DNA of 25,256 nt from JBEPVZ01 sp041690695 (lineage in GTDB: Bacteria > Patescibacteriota > Microgenomatia > Daviesbacterales > UBA10151). Under the pieces are notes generated by a model, which was given only the letters and a program-made list of their open reading frames with translations, was not told the origin of the DNA and ran no database searches. Numbering within the stretch: the stretch's first letter is position 1; every line of letters starts with the position of its first letter. A program made the position numbers and the translations under genes. The DNA is taken from assembly GCA_041690695.1 (NCBI GenBank), contig JBEPVZ010000014.1, positions 1 to 25,256 of the forward strand, in the 5' to 3' direction. Shown here piece by piece: positions 12,729 to 20,204 of the stretch.

Positions 12729-13829
12729 ATGTCTTTAAAAGTTGGAATTGTTGGTTTACCAAACGTGGGCAAATCGACCTTATTTAATGCTCTCTTAAAA
12801 AAGAGGGTGGCTTTGTCAGCTAATTATCCATTTGCGACCATCGAACCCAATACAGGAATTGTAGCAGTGCCAGACGAGAGGCTAGGGAAGTTGGCTGAGC
12901 TTGTTAAAGATGAAGACAAGATGGATACTTTACCACCACTAGTGCCAGCAGTAGTTGAGTTTGTCGATATTGCTGGCCTTGTTAAAGGAGCCTCAACCGG
13001 GGCCGGTTTAGGCAACCAGTTCTTATCTCATATTCGTGAAGTTGATGCTATTATCCACGTTTTACGCGATTTTGAAGATTCTAATATCGTTCGTGAAGGT
13101 TCAACTGATCCCGTTTCAGATAAAACCATTATTGAAACGGAACTAGGGATTGCTGATCTTCAAGTTGTTGAGAAATTAATCGCTGGACAAGATAAATTAG
13201 CTCGGACTAATGGTTCCGATCCGATTGAAAAACAAAAACTGGAGATTTTAAATCAAGTTCAAGATGATTTAAATCAGGGTAATACCCCCGGAAACCATGA
13301 CATTAGCGATGAAAGACTAGTAGTTTGGTTTAAAACTTTGCCACTATTAACGATTAAACCCGTTTTATATGTCTATAACGTTTCGGAAGCTGAATATGCT
13401 GAGCGGATTAAAAATTCAGTTCAAAATGACAATAAAACTGTTATTTGTGCCCGGCTGGAAGAGGAATTAGTCGATTTATCAGACGAGGAACGAGCCGAGT
13501 ATTTAAAAGAGCTAGGGATTGAAGAGACCGGACTCGAGCGATTAATTCGCCAAGCCTACCATTTATTAGGACTGGTTTCATTTCTAACAGCTGGCAAAAA
13601 AGAGGTTAGGGCTTGGACGATTAAAAAAGATACTAAAGCTCCCGAGGCGGCTGGGGCAATTCATACTGATTTTATAAAAAAGTTTATTCGCGCCCAAGTT
13701 GTCGAATATAACAAATTAATTGAAGCCGGAAGTTATGCCAGCGCTAAGACTAAAGGTTTGATTCGAACCGAAGGTAAAGAATATGTGGTTTTAGATGGGG
13801 ATGTCATTGAATTTTTAATCGGGAGTTAA
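12729..13829 (+). CDS. ychF: Ribosome-associated P-loop ATPase/GTPase YchF (Obg-like ATPase)
   Basis: This 366-aa cytosolic TRAFAC NTPase of the OLA1/YchF family binds ribosomes and affects stress responses. The P-loop GLPNVGKST is at 9-17, the G3 motif DIAG at 80-83 and NVSE at 217-220 in place of NKxD, the feature that gives the family its ATP preference. A coiled-coil insertion lies in the middle, and a TGS domain ends the protein (from AWTIKKDTKAPEAAGAIHTD, about 297-316, to VLDGDVIEF). Length agrees with the family (about 363). A palindromic element at 13247-13273 encodes part of the middle linker (residues about 174-182). The next gene follows after two bases. Confidence 0.97.
   Translation: MSLKVGIVGLPNVGKSTLFNALLKKRVALSANYPFATIEPNTGIVAVPDERLGKLAELVKDEDKMDTLPPLVPAVVEFVDIAGLVKGASTGAGLGNQFLSHIREVDAIIHVLRDFEDSNIVREGSTDPVSDKTIIETELGIADLQVVEKLIAGQDKLARTNGSDPIEKQKLEILNQVQDDLNQGNTPGNHDISDERLVVWFKTLPLLTIKPVLYVYNVSEAEYAERIKNSVQNDNKTVICARLEEELVDLSDEERAEYLKELGIEETGLERLIRQAYHLLGLVSFLTAGKKEVRAWTIKKDTKAPEAAGAIHTDFIKKFIRAQVVEYNKLIEAGSYASAKTKGLIRTEGKEYVVLDGDVIEFLIGS
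13247..13273. repeat. Palindromic element inside ychF
   Basis: TTTAAATCA (13247-13255) and TGATTTAAA (13265-13273) form a perfect 9-bp stem around a 9-base loop. The translated piece LNQVQDDLNQ lies in the variable linker of YchF. It resembles the protein-coding palindromic elements of other bacteria, whose translation often contains QVQDD (recollection). Confidence 0.5.
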
Positions 13830-13831
13830 AG

Positions 13832-14548
13832 ATGTCAGATGAGAGTAAGGTTGTTTCACTAGCTGATCGTTATCCAAGTAAGTTTGCTAGATCTCCGGGA
13901 GAGGTTTTTTTAACTGACCAAACTCCATCGCTAAACCCGGTCATTGATTTTCAGTCGAGACGCTTCGCGAGATATCTTAACCCCGAGCTGACTTTTAAAG
14001 ACTTCCAATTGAGGCTTTTGAGCTGTCCTCATCTCATTTTGGACTCTACTCAATATGCTCAAAAAGTAGCTGAAGCCACTAATCATCTTCGAGAAGGGGC
14101 GTCCCCGTTTAGTCTTAATACCGCCAACTATGTAATGACACCTGAGATCGAGCTCTTATTAGCCTTTTTTGCAGCTCAAACATCTATTCCTCAAGCTGGT
14201 CCACTTTATTATGCTAGCCACGATTTAGCCGATATTAATGATTGGCTTGAGCAGCCAGATCAAAGTAAGGCCTCATTTAGAACGTTAGCTTATTGGGATT
14301 TTTTAAATAGTGAACAAGGTGACTACCATCGGGTTTTAAGTGATGGTGGTTTCGACCTCCGCCCCCAAATCGCCACTCGAATTATCCGTCGTCGTTGGCG
14401 AGGTGAGTTGGTCAGGACGGTAGCTAACATGGATCGAATTTATGTAACTTCCCAAAATGGTCACCCTTATTTGGATATTGTTAAAGCCAGATATAATTCT
14501 TCGATTAAAAAAGTTTCTAATTATCCATTGCCTCTGGCTAATGAATAA
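13832..14548 (+). CDS. Unrecognised 238-aa soluble protein, cotranscribed with ychF
   Basis: No family is recognised. The protein is soluble, with no signal peptide or membrane helix, and is rich in aromatic residues (e.g. PLYYASHDLADINDWLEQPD, about 132-151). A basic stretch RIIRRRWRGELVR at about 183-195 could contact nucleic acid or another acidic partner (inference). It begins two bases after the ychF stop with GGGAG (13821-13825) as ribosome site, so it is translated from the ychF mRNA. It ends 53 bases before rpsF. Codon use matches the neighbours, arguing for a resident gene. Confidence 0.75.
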   Translation: MSDESKVVSLADRYPSKFARSPGEVFLTDQTPSLNPVIDFQSRRFARYLNPELTFKDFQLRLLSCPHLILDSTQYAQKVAEATNHLREGASPFSLNTANYVMTPEIELLLAFFAAQTSIPQAGPLYYASHDLADINDWLEQPDQSKASFRTLAYWDFLNSEQGDYHRVLSDGGFDLRPQIATRIIRRRWRGELVRTVANMDRIYVTSQNGHPYLDIVKARYNSSIKKVSNYPLPLANE

Positions 14549-14559
14549 ATAACCCACAC

Positions 14560-14588
14560 TTGAATTTAGAGCCGTGAGCCTGTAAAAT
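14560..14588 (+). promoter_or_regulatory. Promoter of the rpsF-ssb-rpsR operon
   Basis: TTGAAT (14560-14565), a 17-base spacer and TAAAAT (14583-14588, preceded by TG) lie 13 bases before the rpsF ATG. The leader would be only about seven bases. No Shine-Dalgarno site is evident. Confidence 0.6.
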
Positions 14589-14601
14589 TGCAGAAGTCAG
14601 A

Positions 14602-14901
14602 ATGAATAATTATTTATTAACAGTTTTATTTGATAATGATTTAGATGAAAAAACCCGGATTGGGTTTATTGACCAAATCAAAAAACATTTCGGGAGCTTA
14701 ACTAAAGAAGATCTTTGGGGAGTTCGTGACCTAGCTTATGATATCAATCATAAAAATAAAGCTTATTATGCCCATTTTGAATTTTCTTCAGAACCCCAAA
14801 CAATTTCACCCCTCGATAAAATGATCAAATTAAATGAACAAGTCGTTCGATATTTACTAATTCGTGGTAAAGATACTAAGAAAGAACAACCTAAGAAATA
14901 A
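14602..14901 (+). CDS. rpsF: 30S ribosomal protein S6
   Basis: This 99-aa component of the 30S platform pairs with S18. The S6 pattern is visible in MNNYLLTVLFDNDLDE at the start, then DLWGVRDLAYDINHKNKAYY (a counterpart of the usual W-G-x-R-x-L-A-Y segment) and a closing strand VRYLLIRGKD. The C-terminus is a short lysine-rich tail. The gene order rpsF-ssb-rpsR is the standard bacterial one; rplI, often the fourth gene, is not adjacent here. Confidence 0.95.
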   Translation: MNNYLLTVLFDNDLDEKTRIGFIDQIKKHFGSLTKEDLWGVRDLAYDINHKNKAYYAHFEFSSEPQTISPLDKMIKLNEQVVRYLLIRGKDTKKEQPKK

Positions 14902-14902
14902 T

Positions 14903-15433
14903 ATGGCTTCACGATCTTGGAATAAAGTTGAATTAATCGGTAACTTAACTCGCGATCCAGAATTGCGATATACACCTAATTCAGCCGCTGTTTGTACTTT
15001 TTCAGTTGCGACTAATCGTAGTTACACCGTTGATGGCGAAAAGAAAGAAGATGTTGATTTTCATCGCTGTGTGGCTTGGAACAAATTAGCTGAGATCTGT
15101 AGCCAATACTTAAAAAAGGGCACTAAAGTTTTTGTGTCTGGCCGACTTCAAAATCGTTCATGGGAAGATGCTACCTCCGGTCAACAACGCCAAACGACGG
15201 AGATCGTTTTGGAAGATATGATTATTTTAAGCTCTAAATTTGGTGGTGGCGATGAAGCTGAATCTTTTAGTGAAGATGTTAAACCAGAACCTAAAGAGGC
15301 TAAGTCTTCTACCAGTAAATCAAAATCAACAGAAGAGCCGACCGAAGACGTTGAACCTAAAGAAGCCTCTGCTGAGCCAGAATCAGCTCCTGGTGAGACG
15401 ACGGATCTAGAAGGAGATGATTTACCTTTTTAA
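14903..15433 (+). CDS. ssb: Single-stranded DNA-binding protein
   Basis: This 176-aa protein binds single-stranded DNA in replication and repair. The OB-fold (residues 1-110) opens SWNKVELIGNLTRDPELRYT and contains FHRCVAWNKLAEICSQYLKKG, typical of bacterial SSB (here spanning about 51-71). The tail is acidic and Ser/Glu-rich, ending in the protein-interaction tip DDLPF (usually DDIPF). The frame is open back to 14864, but ATG 14903, one base after the rpsF stop, gives the conserved N-terminus and avoids overlap with rpsF. No clear Shine-Dalgarno site is present. Confidence 0.95.
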   Translation: MASRSWNKVELIGNLTRDPELRYTPNSAAVCTFSVATNRSYTVDGEKKEDVDFHRCVAWNKLAEICSQYLKKGTKVFVSGRLQNRSWEDATSGQQRQTTEIVLEDMIILSSKFGGGDEAESFSEDVKPEPKEAKSSTSKSKSTEEPTEDVEPKEASAEPESAPGETTDLEGDDLPF

Positions 15434-15448
15434 GGTAAACTTAAGGTT

Positions 15449-15709
15449 ATGCCATATAAAACATCCGTTAAAACTAATACACCTGATGTAATGCGAGCTC
15501 CCAGAGCTCGAAAAGTTTGCTTGTTTTGTGAAACGAAGACTGAGCCAGTCTATACCGACTCTATAACCTTGCGTAAGTTTATGTCAGATCGATCAAAGAT
15601 CGTCAGTAAAGCTCGAACAGGCGCATGTAGCAAACATCAACGCCGAATTACCAAAGAGATTAAGCATGCCCGACATCTCGCTCTTTTACCCTTCGTCACA
15701 AAGCTGTAA
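15449..15709 (+). CDS. rpsR: 30S ribosomal protein S18
   Basis: This 86-aa protein is the S6 partner on the 30S platform. The family core is present: KVCLFCETK, then DSITLRKFMSDRSKIVSKARTG and the closing HQRRITKEIKHARHLALLPF (about 63-82). The length is typical. It lies 15 bases after ssb with AAGG as a possible ribosome site. Its stop codon is part of the -10 box for the next gene. Confidence 0.96.
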   Translation: MPYKTSVKTNTPDVMRAPRARKVCLFCETKTEPVYTDSITLRKFMSDRSKIVSKARTGACSKHQRRITKEIKHARHLALLPFVTKL

Positions 15710-15712
15710 AAT
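15685..15712 (+). promoter_or_regulatory. Probable promoter of the 507-aa protein gene, overlapping the rpsR stop
   Basis: TTTACC (15685-15690), a 16-base spacer and TAAAAT (15707-15712) are followed by six bases and ATG 15719. The -10 includes the rpsR TAA. No Shine-Dalgarno site is present, so a leaderless transcript would start exactly at the ATG. Confidence 0.5.
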
Positions 15713-15718
15713 GGGTTA

Positions 15719-17242
15719 ATGCCCAAACTGTCCGGGGTTTTTGATAGTTTCAAAAACCTAGATCAAATCCCAACTGACGATATTAATCGCTGGCTTAAAG
15801 TTAAAGTCGAAGATCGAACGCTTGAGAATCATCTTGGTAACCGGATGCTTTACCCTCAAACCGTTCCAATTACAAACCAAGAGCTTCAAATTGACTTAAG
15901 TATTCTCCGCGAAGCCGTTAAGCGTAATCCCTCGGTAGTTTATAATTCGGCTACCGGTCGATTAAATATCCCAACTGAACTTCAAACTCGTTTTGGGAAT
16001 CGTCAGGCCTTAGCTGAAGCGATCATGGAGGCGCTAGAGTTATCTCCGTCTAAAACTAATTACCAAAAAAGTGTAGAAGATATTAGTGGTTTAATCAAAG
16101 GTGGAATTGTCAAGTCTTTATCAGCTAGTCTTCGACCCAGAATCAAACGTCAAACTCCAACTCATGTTATTCGTTCCATTTCAGGGACTGGCTCGATAAA
16201 GGTCGTGATCGGCGAGGAAGTTCAGGCCAAAGATGTCATTGGTGAGAGTCAATTAAGCGCTGGATTTTTTACCGTCAAGTTAGCCGATAAATTAAAAGTT
16301 TCTAAATCGGATGCTACTAATTATCTTCAAAAGCCGATGGGTGCAACTATCTTTGGAGGTGAATTATTAGCATTTAAAAAAACCGTTTTTGGCCAAATTG
16401 CGGTTACTTCGCCATCCGATGGGGTGATGGAGTCCTATGATATTGAACAAGGACAACTCAAATTAAAATATATCCCTAAATTAACACCCCTCATTTCCGG
16501 AGTAAACGGGATTGTTGATCGGGTGGATAGCGGCACAGGTGAGATCAGCATTAAAACGATGGTGACTGAAATCGTGGGAGTTTTAGGGGCTGGTCGTGAT
16601 CGATCTGGGATTCTCAATATTTTAAATAACGGTCAGGAATTAATTAATAGCCAGCAAATTATCCCTGAGATGAGTCAACATATTTTGGTTGGTGGCTCAG
16701 TTTTTGGAGAGGCTTTGCATAAAGCCACCGAAATTAATGTCCATGGCATTGTGGCTGGAGGAGTAAATATGCACGATTTTAGAGCTATGGTTGGAACACT
16801 CAGTCGAGATCGTCGAATGGGGAGTGATTCCGGGATTAGCCTTATGGCGACCGAAGGTTTTGGGCCGATGGTCGTTGGTCAGGATATTATGGATGAACTG
16901 CAGCCCTTTAACGGCCGATTTGTGATTTTAGATGGTAATTCCCAGAAATTATTGTTGCCAAGTGATGATACCGATAGTATAATGGCTTTACGAAAAGTAG
17001 CTTTTCCGAATGTTCGAGGGTGGAGTTTAGCCGTCAGTGAAGCGAGAATTATTGATTTGAAAGTTGGAATGAAGGTTCGGATTATTTTCCCGCCCTTTGC
17101 TGGCAATCAAGGTAAAATAATCGCCATTGACCGAAGTCCGACGACGTTGCCATCGGGTGTGACAACGTACATGGTGACGATTGAAACACCTCATCGCAAG
17201 ATCAAGCTGCCTTATCCAAATATTGAAGTGATCGGTTTATGA
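15719..17242 (+). CDS. Uncharacterised 507-aa barrel-sandwich / KOW-like domain protein
   Basis: I see a helical N-terminal part (1-150) and a glycine-rich beta region (about 155-285; GTGSIKVVIGEEVQAKDVIG, then VTSPSDGVMES and VNGIVDRVDSGTGEIS) that looks like a barrel-sandwich hybrid as in lipoyl or RnfC-type domains. A central alpha/beta domain (about 320-415) has VHGIVAGGVNMHDFR and MATEGFGPM. A C-terminal SH3/KOW-like module (about 446-505; LKVGMKVRIIFPPFAGNQGK) follows. No biotinyl/lipoyl Lys motif, signal peptide or membrane helix is visible. I recall similar unnamed proteins with a conserved GGI/TEGFG core in Chloroflexi and other CPR bacteria. Its stop overlaps the protease start (ATGA), so the two are translationally coupled. 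Confidence 0.75.
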   Translation: MPKLSGVFDSFKNLDQIPTDDINRWLKVKVEDRTLENHLGNRMLYPQTVPITNQELQIDLSILREAVKRNPSVVYNSATGRLNIPTELQTRFGNRQALAEAIMEALELSPSKTNYQKSVEDISGLIKGGIVKSLSASLRPRIKRQTPTHVIRSISGTGSIKVVIGEEVQAKDVIGESQLSAGFFTVKLADKLKVSKSDATNYLQKPMGATIFGGELLAFKKTVFGQIAVTSPSDGVMESYDIEQGQLKLKYIPKLTPLISGVNGIVDRVDSGTGEISIKTMVTEIVGVLGAGRDRSGILNILNNGQELINSQQIIPEMSQHILVGGSVFGEALHKATEINVHGIVAGGVNMHDFRAMVGTLSRDRRMGSDSGISLMATEGFGPMVVGQDIMDELQPFNGRFVILDGNSQKLLLPSDDTDSIMALRKVAFPNVRGWSLAVSEARIIDLKVGMKVRIIFPPFAGNQGKIIAIDRSPTTLPSGVTTYMVTIETPHRKIKLPYPNIEVIGL

Positions 17243-18474
17243 AGATACCTAATATAAAAATACCTTCCAAAGTTAGTATCGGGCCCATTTTTTTTGCTCT
17301 GTTAACTTTTATTATTGGCTGGCAGGTTGGGCATCGCGATCTGTCGGTTCAATGGCAGAATTATCATCCTCAAGTTAGTTTAAATGACCAACAACCTCCT
17401 CAAAATGTTAATTTGGACTTTAAATTATTTTGGCAAACTTGGGATTTACTCAATAAAGAATATGTTGATAAAAAAGCTCTAGATCCTCAAAAGATGTATT
17501 ACGGTGCTATTGCTGGAATGGTAGCCGCAGTTGGTGATCCTTATACCGTCTTTTTGCCACCTCAATCTCAGCAAAGTATTAAAGAACAACTTGGTGGCAG
17601 CTTTGAAGGTGTCGGGATCGATTTAGGGTATAACAAAGATAAGCAATTAGTTGTGATTGCGCCTCTTCCCCAAACGCCAGCTGATAAGGCAGGAATTAAA
17701 GCTGGCGATCTAATTTTAAAGATTAATAATAAAGATACCTCGGGGTTAAGTTTACCGGACGCGGTTAATGCGATTAAAGGTCCTAAAGGCTCAGCAGTGG
17801 CTTTGCAAATTTATCGTGATGGAGCTAAAGGTCCACTTGATGTCTCGATCGTTCGGGACACAATCGTCGTTAAAAGTGTTAATTATGTTCTGAAAACTTC
17901 TCCTCAAGGCAAAAAGATTGGGCTCATGACCATCTCGGACTTTGGTGAAAATACTGATCAAGAATGGAATGATGCCGTCTCTCAAGCTTTGGCAGACGGA
18001 GTCGATGGAGTGGTCCTTAATTTAAGAAATAATCCAGGCGGTTACTTAGATGACGCTGTTTACATCGGTTCAGAATTCTTAAGCTCAGGTAATGTTGTTC
18101 AACAAGAGGATGGTCAAGGTCAAAGGCAAGGCTATAAAGTTAATCGAGTTGGTAAGCTTTTGAAAACTCCACTGGTCGTGTTAGTTAATAAGGGTTCGGC
18201 TTCGGCTTCGGAAATTGTGGCGGGAGCGATCCAAGATAATCAAAGAGGTCAGCTGATTGGCGAGCAATCTTTTGGTAAAGGTACAATTCAAGCGGCTCAA
18301 GACTTACCTGAAGGGACAGGTATTCATATCACGACCGATAAATGGTTGACACCGAACGGTCGTTGGATCCATAATATTGGCCTAACCCCGGATATTAAAG
18401 TTGATCAAGGTACTGATCCAACTGTTGATCCTGTTTTAGATAAAGCTTTATCAGTTTTTGATCAGCAAAATTAA
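17239..18474 (+). CDS. PDZ-containing C-terminal processing peptidase (S41, CtpA/CtpB-like)
   Basis: This 411-aa envelope serine protease is anchored by an N-terminal helix (about 13-30). It has a PDZ domain at about 120-195 (FEGVGIDLGYNKDK, then ADKAGIKAGDLILKINN) and an S41 domain. The catalytic serine is the middle one of GSASASEIVAGA (Ser322), and the general-base lysine is Lys347 of FGKGTIQ, 25 residues later as in CtpB. Such proteases trim C-termini of envelope proteins. It starts within the stop codon of the 507-aa gene and is followed, five bases after its stop, by an HtrA protease. Confidence 0.95.
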   Translation: MKIPNIKIPSKVSIGPIFFALLTFIIGWQVGHRDLSVQWQNYHPQVSLNDQQPPQNVNLDFKLFWQTWDLLNKEYVDKKALDPQKMYYGAIAGMVAAVGDPYTVFLPPQSQQSIKEQLGGSFEGVGIDLGYNKDKQLVVIAPLPQTPADKAGIKAGDLILKINNKDTSGLSLPDAVNAIKGPKGSAVALQIYRDGAKGPLDVSIVRDTIVVKSVNYVLKTSPQGKKIGLMTISDFGENTDQEWNDAVSQALADGVDGVVLNLRNNPGGYLDDAVYIGSEFLSSGNVVQQEDGQGQRQGYKVNRVGKLLKTPLVVLVNKGSASASEIVAGAIQDNQRGQLIGEQSFGKGTIQAAQDLPEGTGIHITTDKWLTPNGRWIHNIGLTPDIKVDQGTDPTVDPVLDKALSVFDQQN

Positions 18475-18478
18475 GATT

Positions 18479-19609
18479 ATGATGTCAGTTGGCGATAAAA
18501 TTAAATGGGCATTCTTCTTCGTTGTCATCGGAGCCTTAATTGGGCTGGCAGCTTATAAAACCACACTTTCAGGCAAGCTAGCGCTACCTACACAGTCTGG
18601 CGGATTGACCATTAATCAGCAATCTCGGGTAGTTGTAACGGAAGAAGATGCCATTACCTCAGCGGTTGCTAAAACTTCGCCATCAGTTATTGCTATTGCA
18701 GCGACCCAAACTCAACCCGTCCTAAACCCCTTTGATCCGTTTGCGGCTCCTCAGCAGCCCGATTCAACCAGTAATACGATTGGAACTGGCTTTGTGGTTT
18801 CGGATAAAGGCATTATTGTGACCAATCGCCACGTTGTTTCCGATCCTAATGCCAAATATACGGTCGTAACTCGGGATGCCAAGAAGCTTGATATTACCAA
18901 GATTTACCGAGATCCGACCTTAGATTTAGCGATCTTGCAAGTTAATAGTACTGATTTGAAAGCGTTAGATTTAGGTGATTCATCAAAACTTAAAGTTGGC
19001 CAGATCGCAATTGCAATTGGCAATGCTTTGGGGCAATTTGATAATACTGTCACAACCGGTGTGGTCTCGGGACTTGGCCGATCTGTCACGGCTGGAGACG
19101 GTTTTTCTGGTCAATCTGAACAGCTCGATAATTTAATTCAAACTGATGCCGCTATTAATCCTGGTAATTCGGGTGGGCCGTTACTTGATTCAAGTGGCAA
19201 TGTTATCGGAGTCAATGTTGCGACAACTCAAGGAGCTCAAAATATTGGCTTTGCAATTCCAATTAATTCGGTTAAAGCGATTGTTGATGAATTTGTCCAA
19301 ACAGGAACTATAACTAGGCCATTCTTAGGAGTTTCATATCGCTATATCTCGCTTGATGTCGCTCTTTTACAGAATGTTCCCCAAGGGGCTTTTGTTGAAA
19401 ACGTCATTAGTGGTTCACCGGCTGACAAAGCTGGTATCAAGGCTCAAGATATTATTACTAAAATCGATGGCCAAAGGATTGACTCTGAAAGCAAGATCTC
19501 TCAAATTACTCAGAGTAAAAAGGTCGGGGATAGTGTTAGTTTAGAAATTTGGACAAATGGTACTACTCGTACTGTCAACGCGACTTTAGTCAATTATCCG
19601 AATCAGTAA
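18479..19609 (+). CDS. HtrA/DegP-type serine protease with one PDZ domain
   Basis: This 376-aa membrane-anchored envelope protease does quality control of misfolded proteins. After a helix at about 11-28 comes a trypsin-like domain with the triad His118 (VTNRHVV), Asp149 (DPTLDLAIL) and Ser231 (GNSGGPLL). One PDZ domain follows at about 280-370 (PFLGVSYRY, then SPADKAGIKAQDIITKIDG). The frame is open from a TTG at 18458 inside the previous gene; ATG 18479 is preferred (18482 is equally possible). It ends by overlapping seven bases of the convergent gene. Together with the S41 protease it forms an envelope proteolysis unit. Confidence 0.95.
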   Translation: MMSVGDKIKWAFFFVVIGALIGLAAYKTTLSGKLALPTQSGGLTINQQSRVVVTEEDAITSAVAKTSPSVIAIAATQTQPVLNPFDPFAAPQQPDSTSNTIGTGFVVSDKGIIVTNRHVVSDPNAKYTVVTRDAKKLDITKIYRDPTLDLAILQVNSTDLKALDLGDSSKLKVGQIAIAIGNALGQFDNTVTTGVVSGLGRSVTAGDGFSGQSEQLDNLIQTDAAINPGNSGGPLLDSSGNVIGVNVATTQGAQNIGFAIPINSVKAIVDEFVQTGTITRPFLGVSYRYISLDVALLQNVPQGAFVENVISGSPADKAGIKAQDIITKIDGQRIDSESKISQITQSKKVGDSVSLEIWTNGTTRTVNATLVNYPNQ

Positions 19610-20169
19610 TTTTTATTATCCGGTTGTTTGAATCCAGGTAGGATATTGTGCTTAGCAATTAGATAAGTAGCCGCTGTCCCAACTCCATACGCCAAAAAAT
19701 CTTTGGGATCGTAGGTTCCAGGCCAGAGTTTTAAATATTGCATCCCTTCTGCAGCTGAGCCAATACCAAAAGATACGGCTGGTGGTACAAGATTAATTTG
19801 GTGAGGTTTTCGAATAGCTAAATAAGCCATATATAATGTAGCTGGTAAGGTCGCATCCGTACCATATGATCTAAGCAATTGATTAGGGTGTAGAGGATAA
19901 TCTTTGGCAAAGGTGTAAAAACCCAGTAAGCTAACCATATAGAAAAGTTTAAGACGCGAATTTTGTTGCAGTTGCTTAACTTCCTCAGGACTTTCCTGGC
20001 CGGTTAATCTAAAGGCACGGTATAGTAACGATGGAGCTGGGGTAGGTTCTGATATCTGAGGATTAGTATAGTCAGGCTGATGGTGAGGACGAGCCTGGCG
20101 ATTAATAGGCTTTTTATTTTGACGCTTTAGGGGCCGACTGTGATCATAGCGGTTTTCGTGTTCTGACAT
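19603..20169 (-). CDS. VanZ-like small membrane protein
   Basis: This 188-aa protein has a basic, His/Arg/Gln-rich cytoplasmic N-terminus (about 1-50) and three or four hydrophobic segments after about residue 70. The pattern SAAEGMQYLKLWPGTYDPKDFLAYGVG recalls the helix-loop-helix core of VanZ/DUF2809-type proteins (E-x-x-Q ... D-x-x-D-x-L-A-x-x-x-G); this match is by eye only. The frame is open back to 20187, but that start lies upstream of the -10 hexamer; ATG 20169 is exactly six bases after TATAAT, so it is chosen. It converges with htrA and overlaps it by seven bases. Confidence 0.7.
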   Translation of the reverse strand: MSEHENRYDHSRPLKRQNKKPINRQARPHHQPDYTNPQISEPTPAPSLLYRAFRLTGQESPEEVKQLQQNSRLKLFYMVSLLGFYTFAKDYPLHPNQLLRSYGTDATLPATLYMAYLAIRKPHQINLVPPAVSFGIGSAAEGMQYLKLWPGTYDPKDFLAYGVGTAATYLIAKHNILPGFKQPDNKNY

Positions 20170-20175
20170 TAGGAC

Positions 20176-20204
20176 ATTATACGACATGCTATAGGCCTAG
20201 TCAA
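20176..20204 (-). promoter_or_regulatory. Near-consensus leaderless promoter of the VanZ-like gene
   Basis: On the minus strand TTGACT (20199-20204), 17 bases, TATAAT (20176-20181), six bases, then ATG 20169. The -35 overlaps the prmC stop codon (20197-20199). One of the clearest promoters in the window; transcription would begin at the A of the start codon. Confidence 0.85.
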
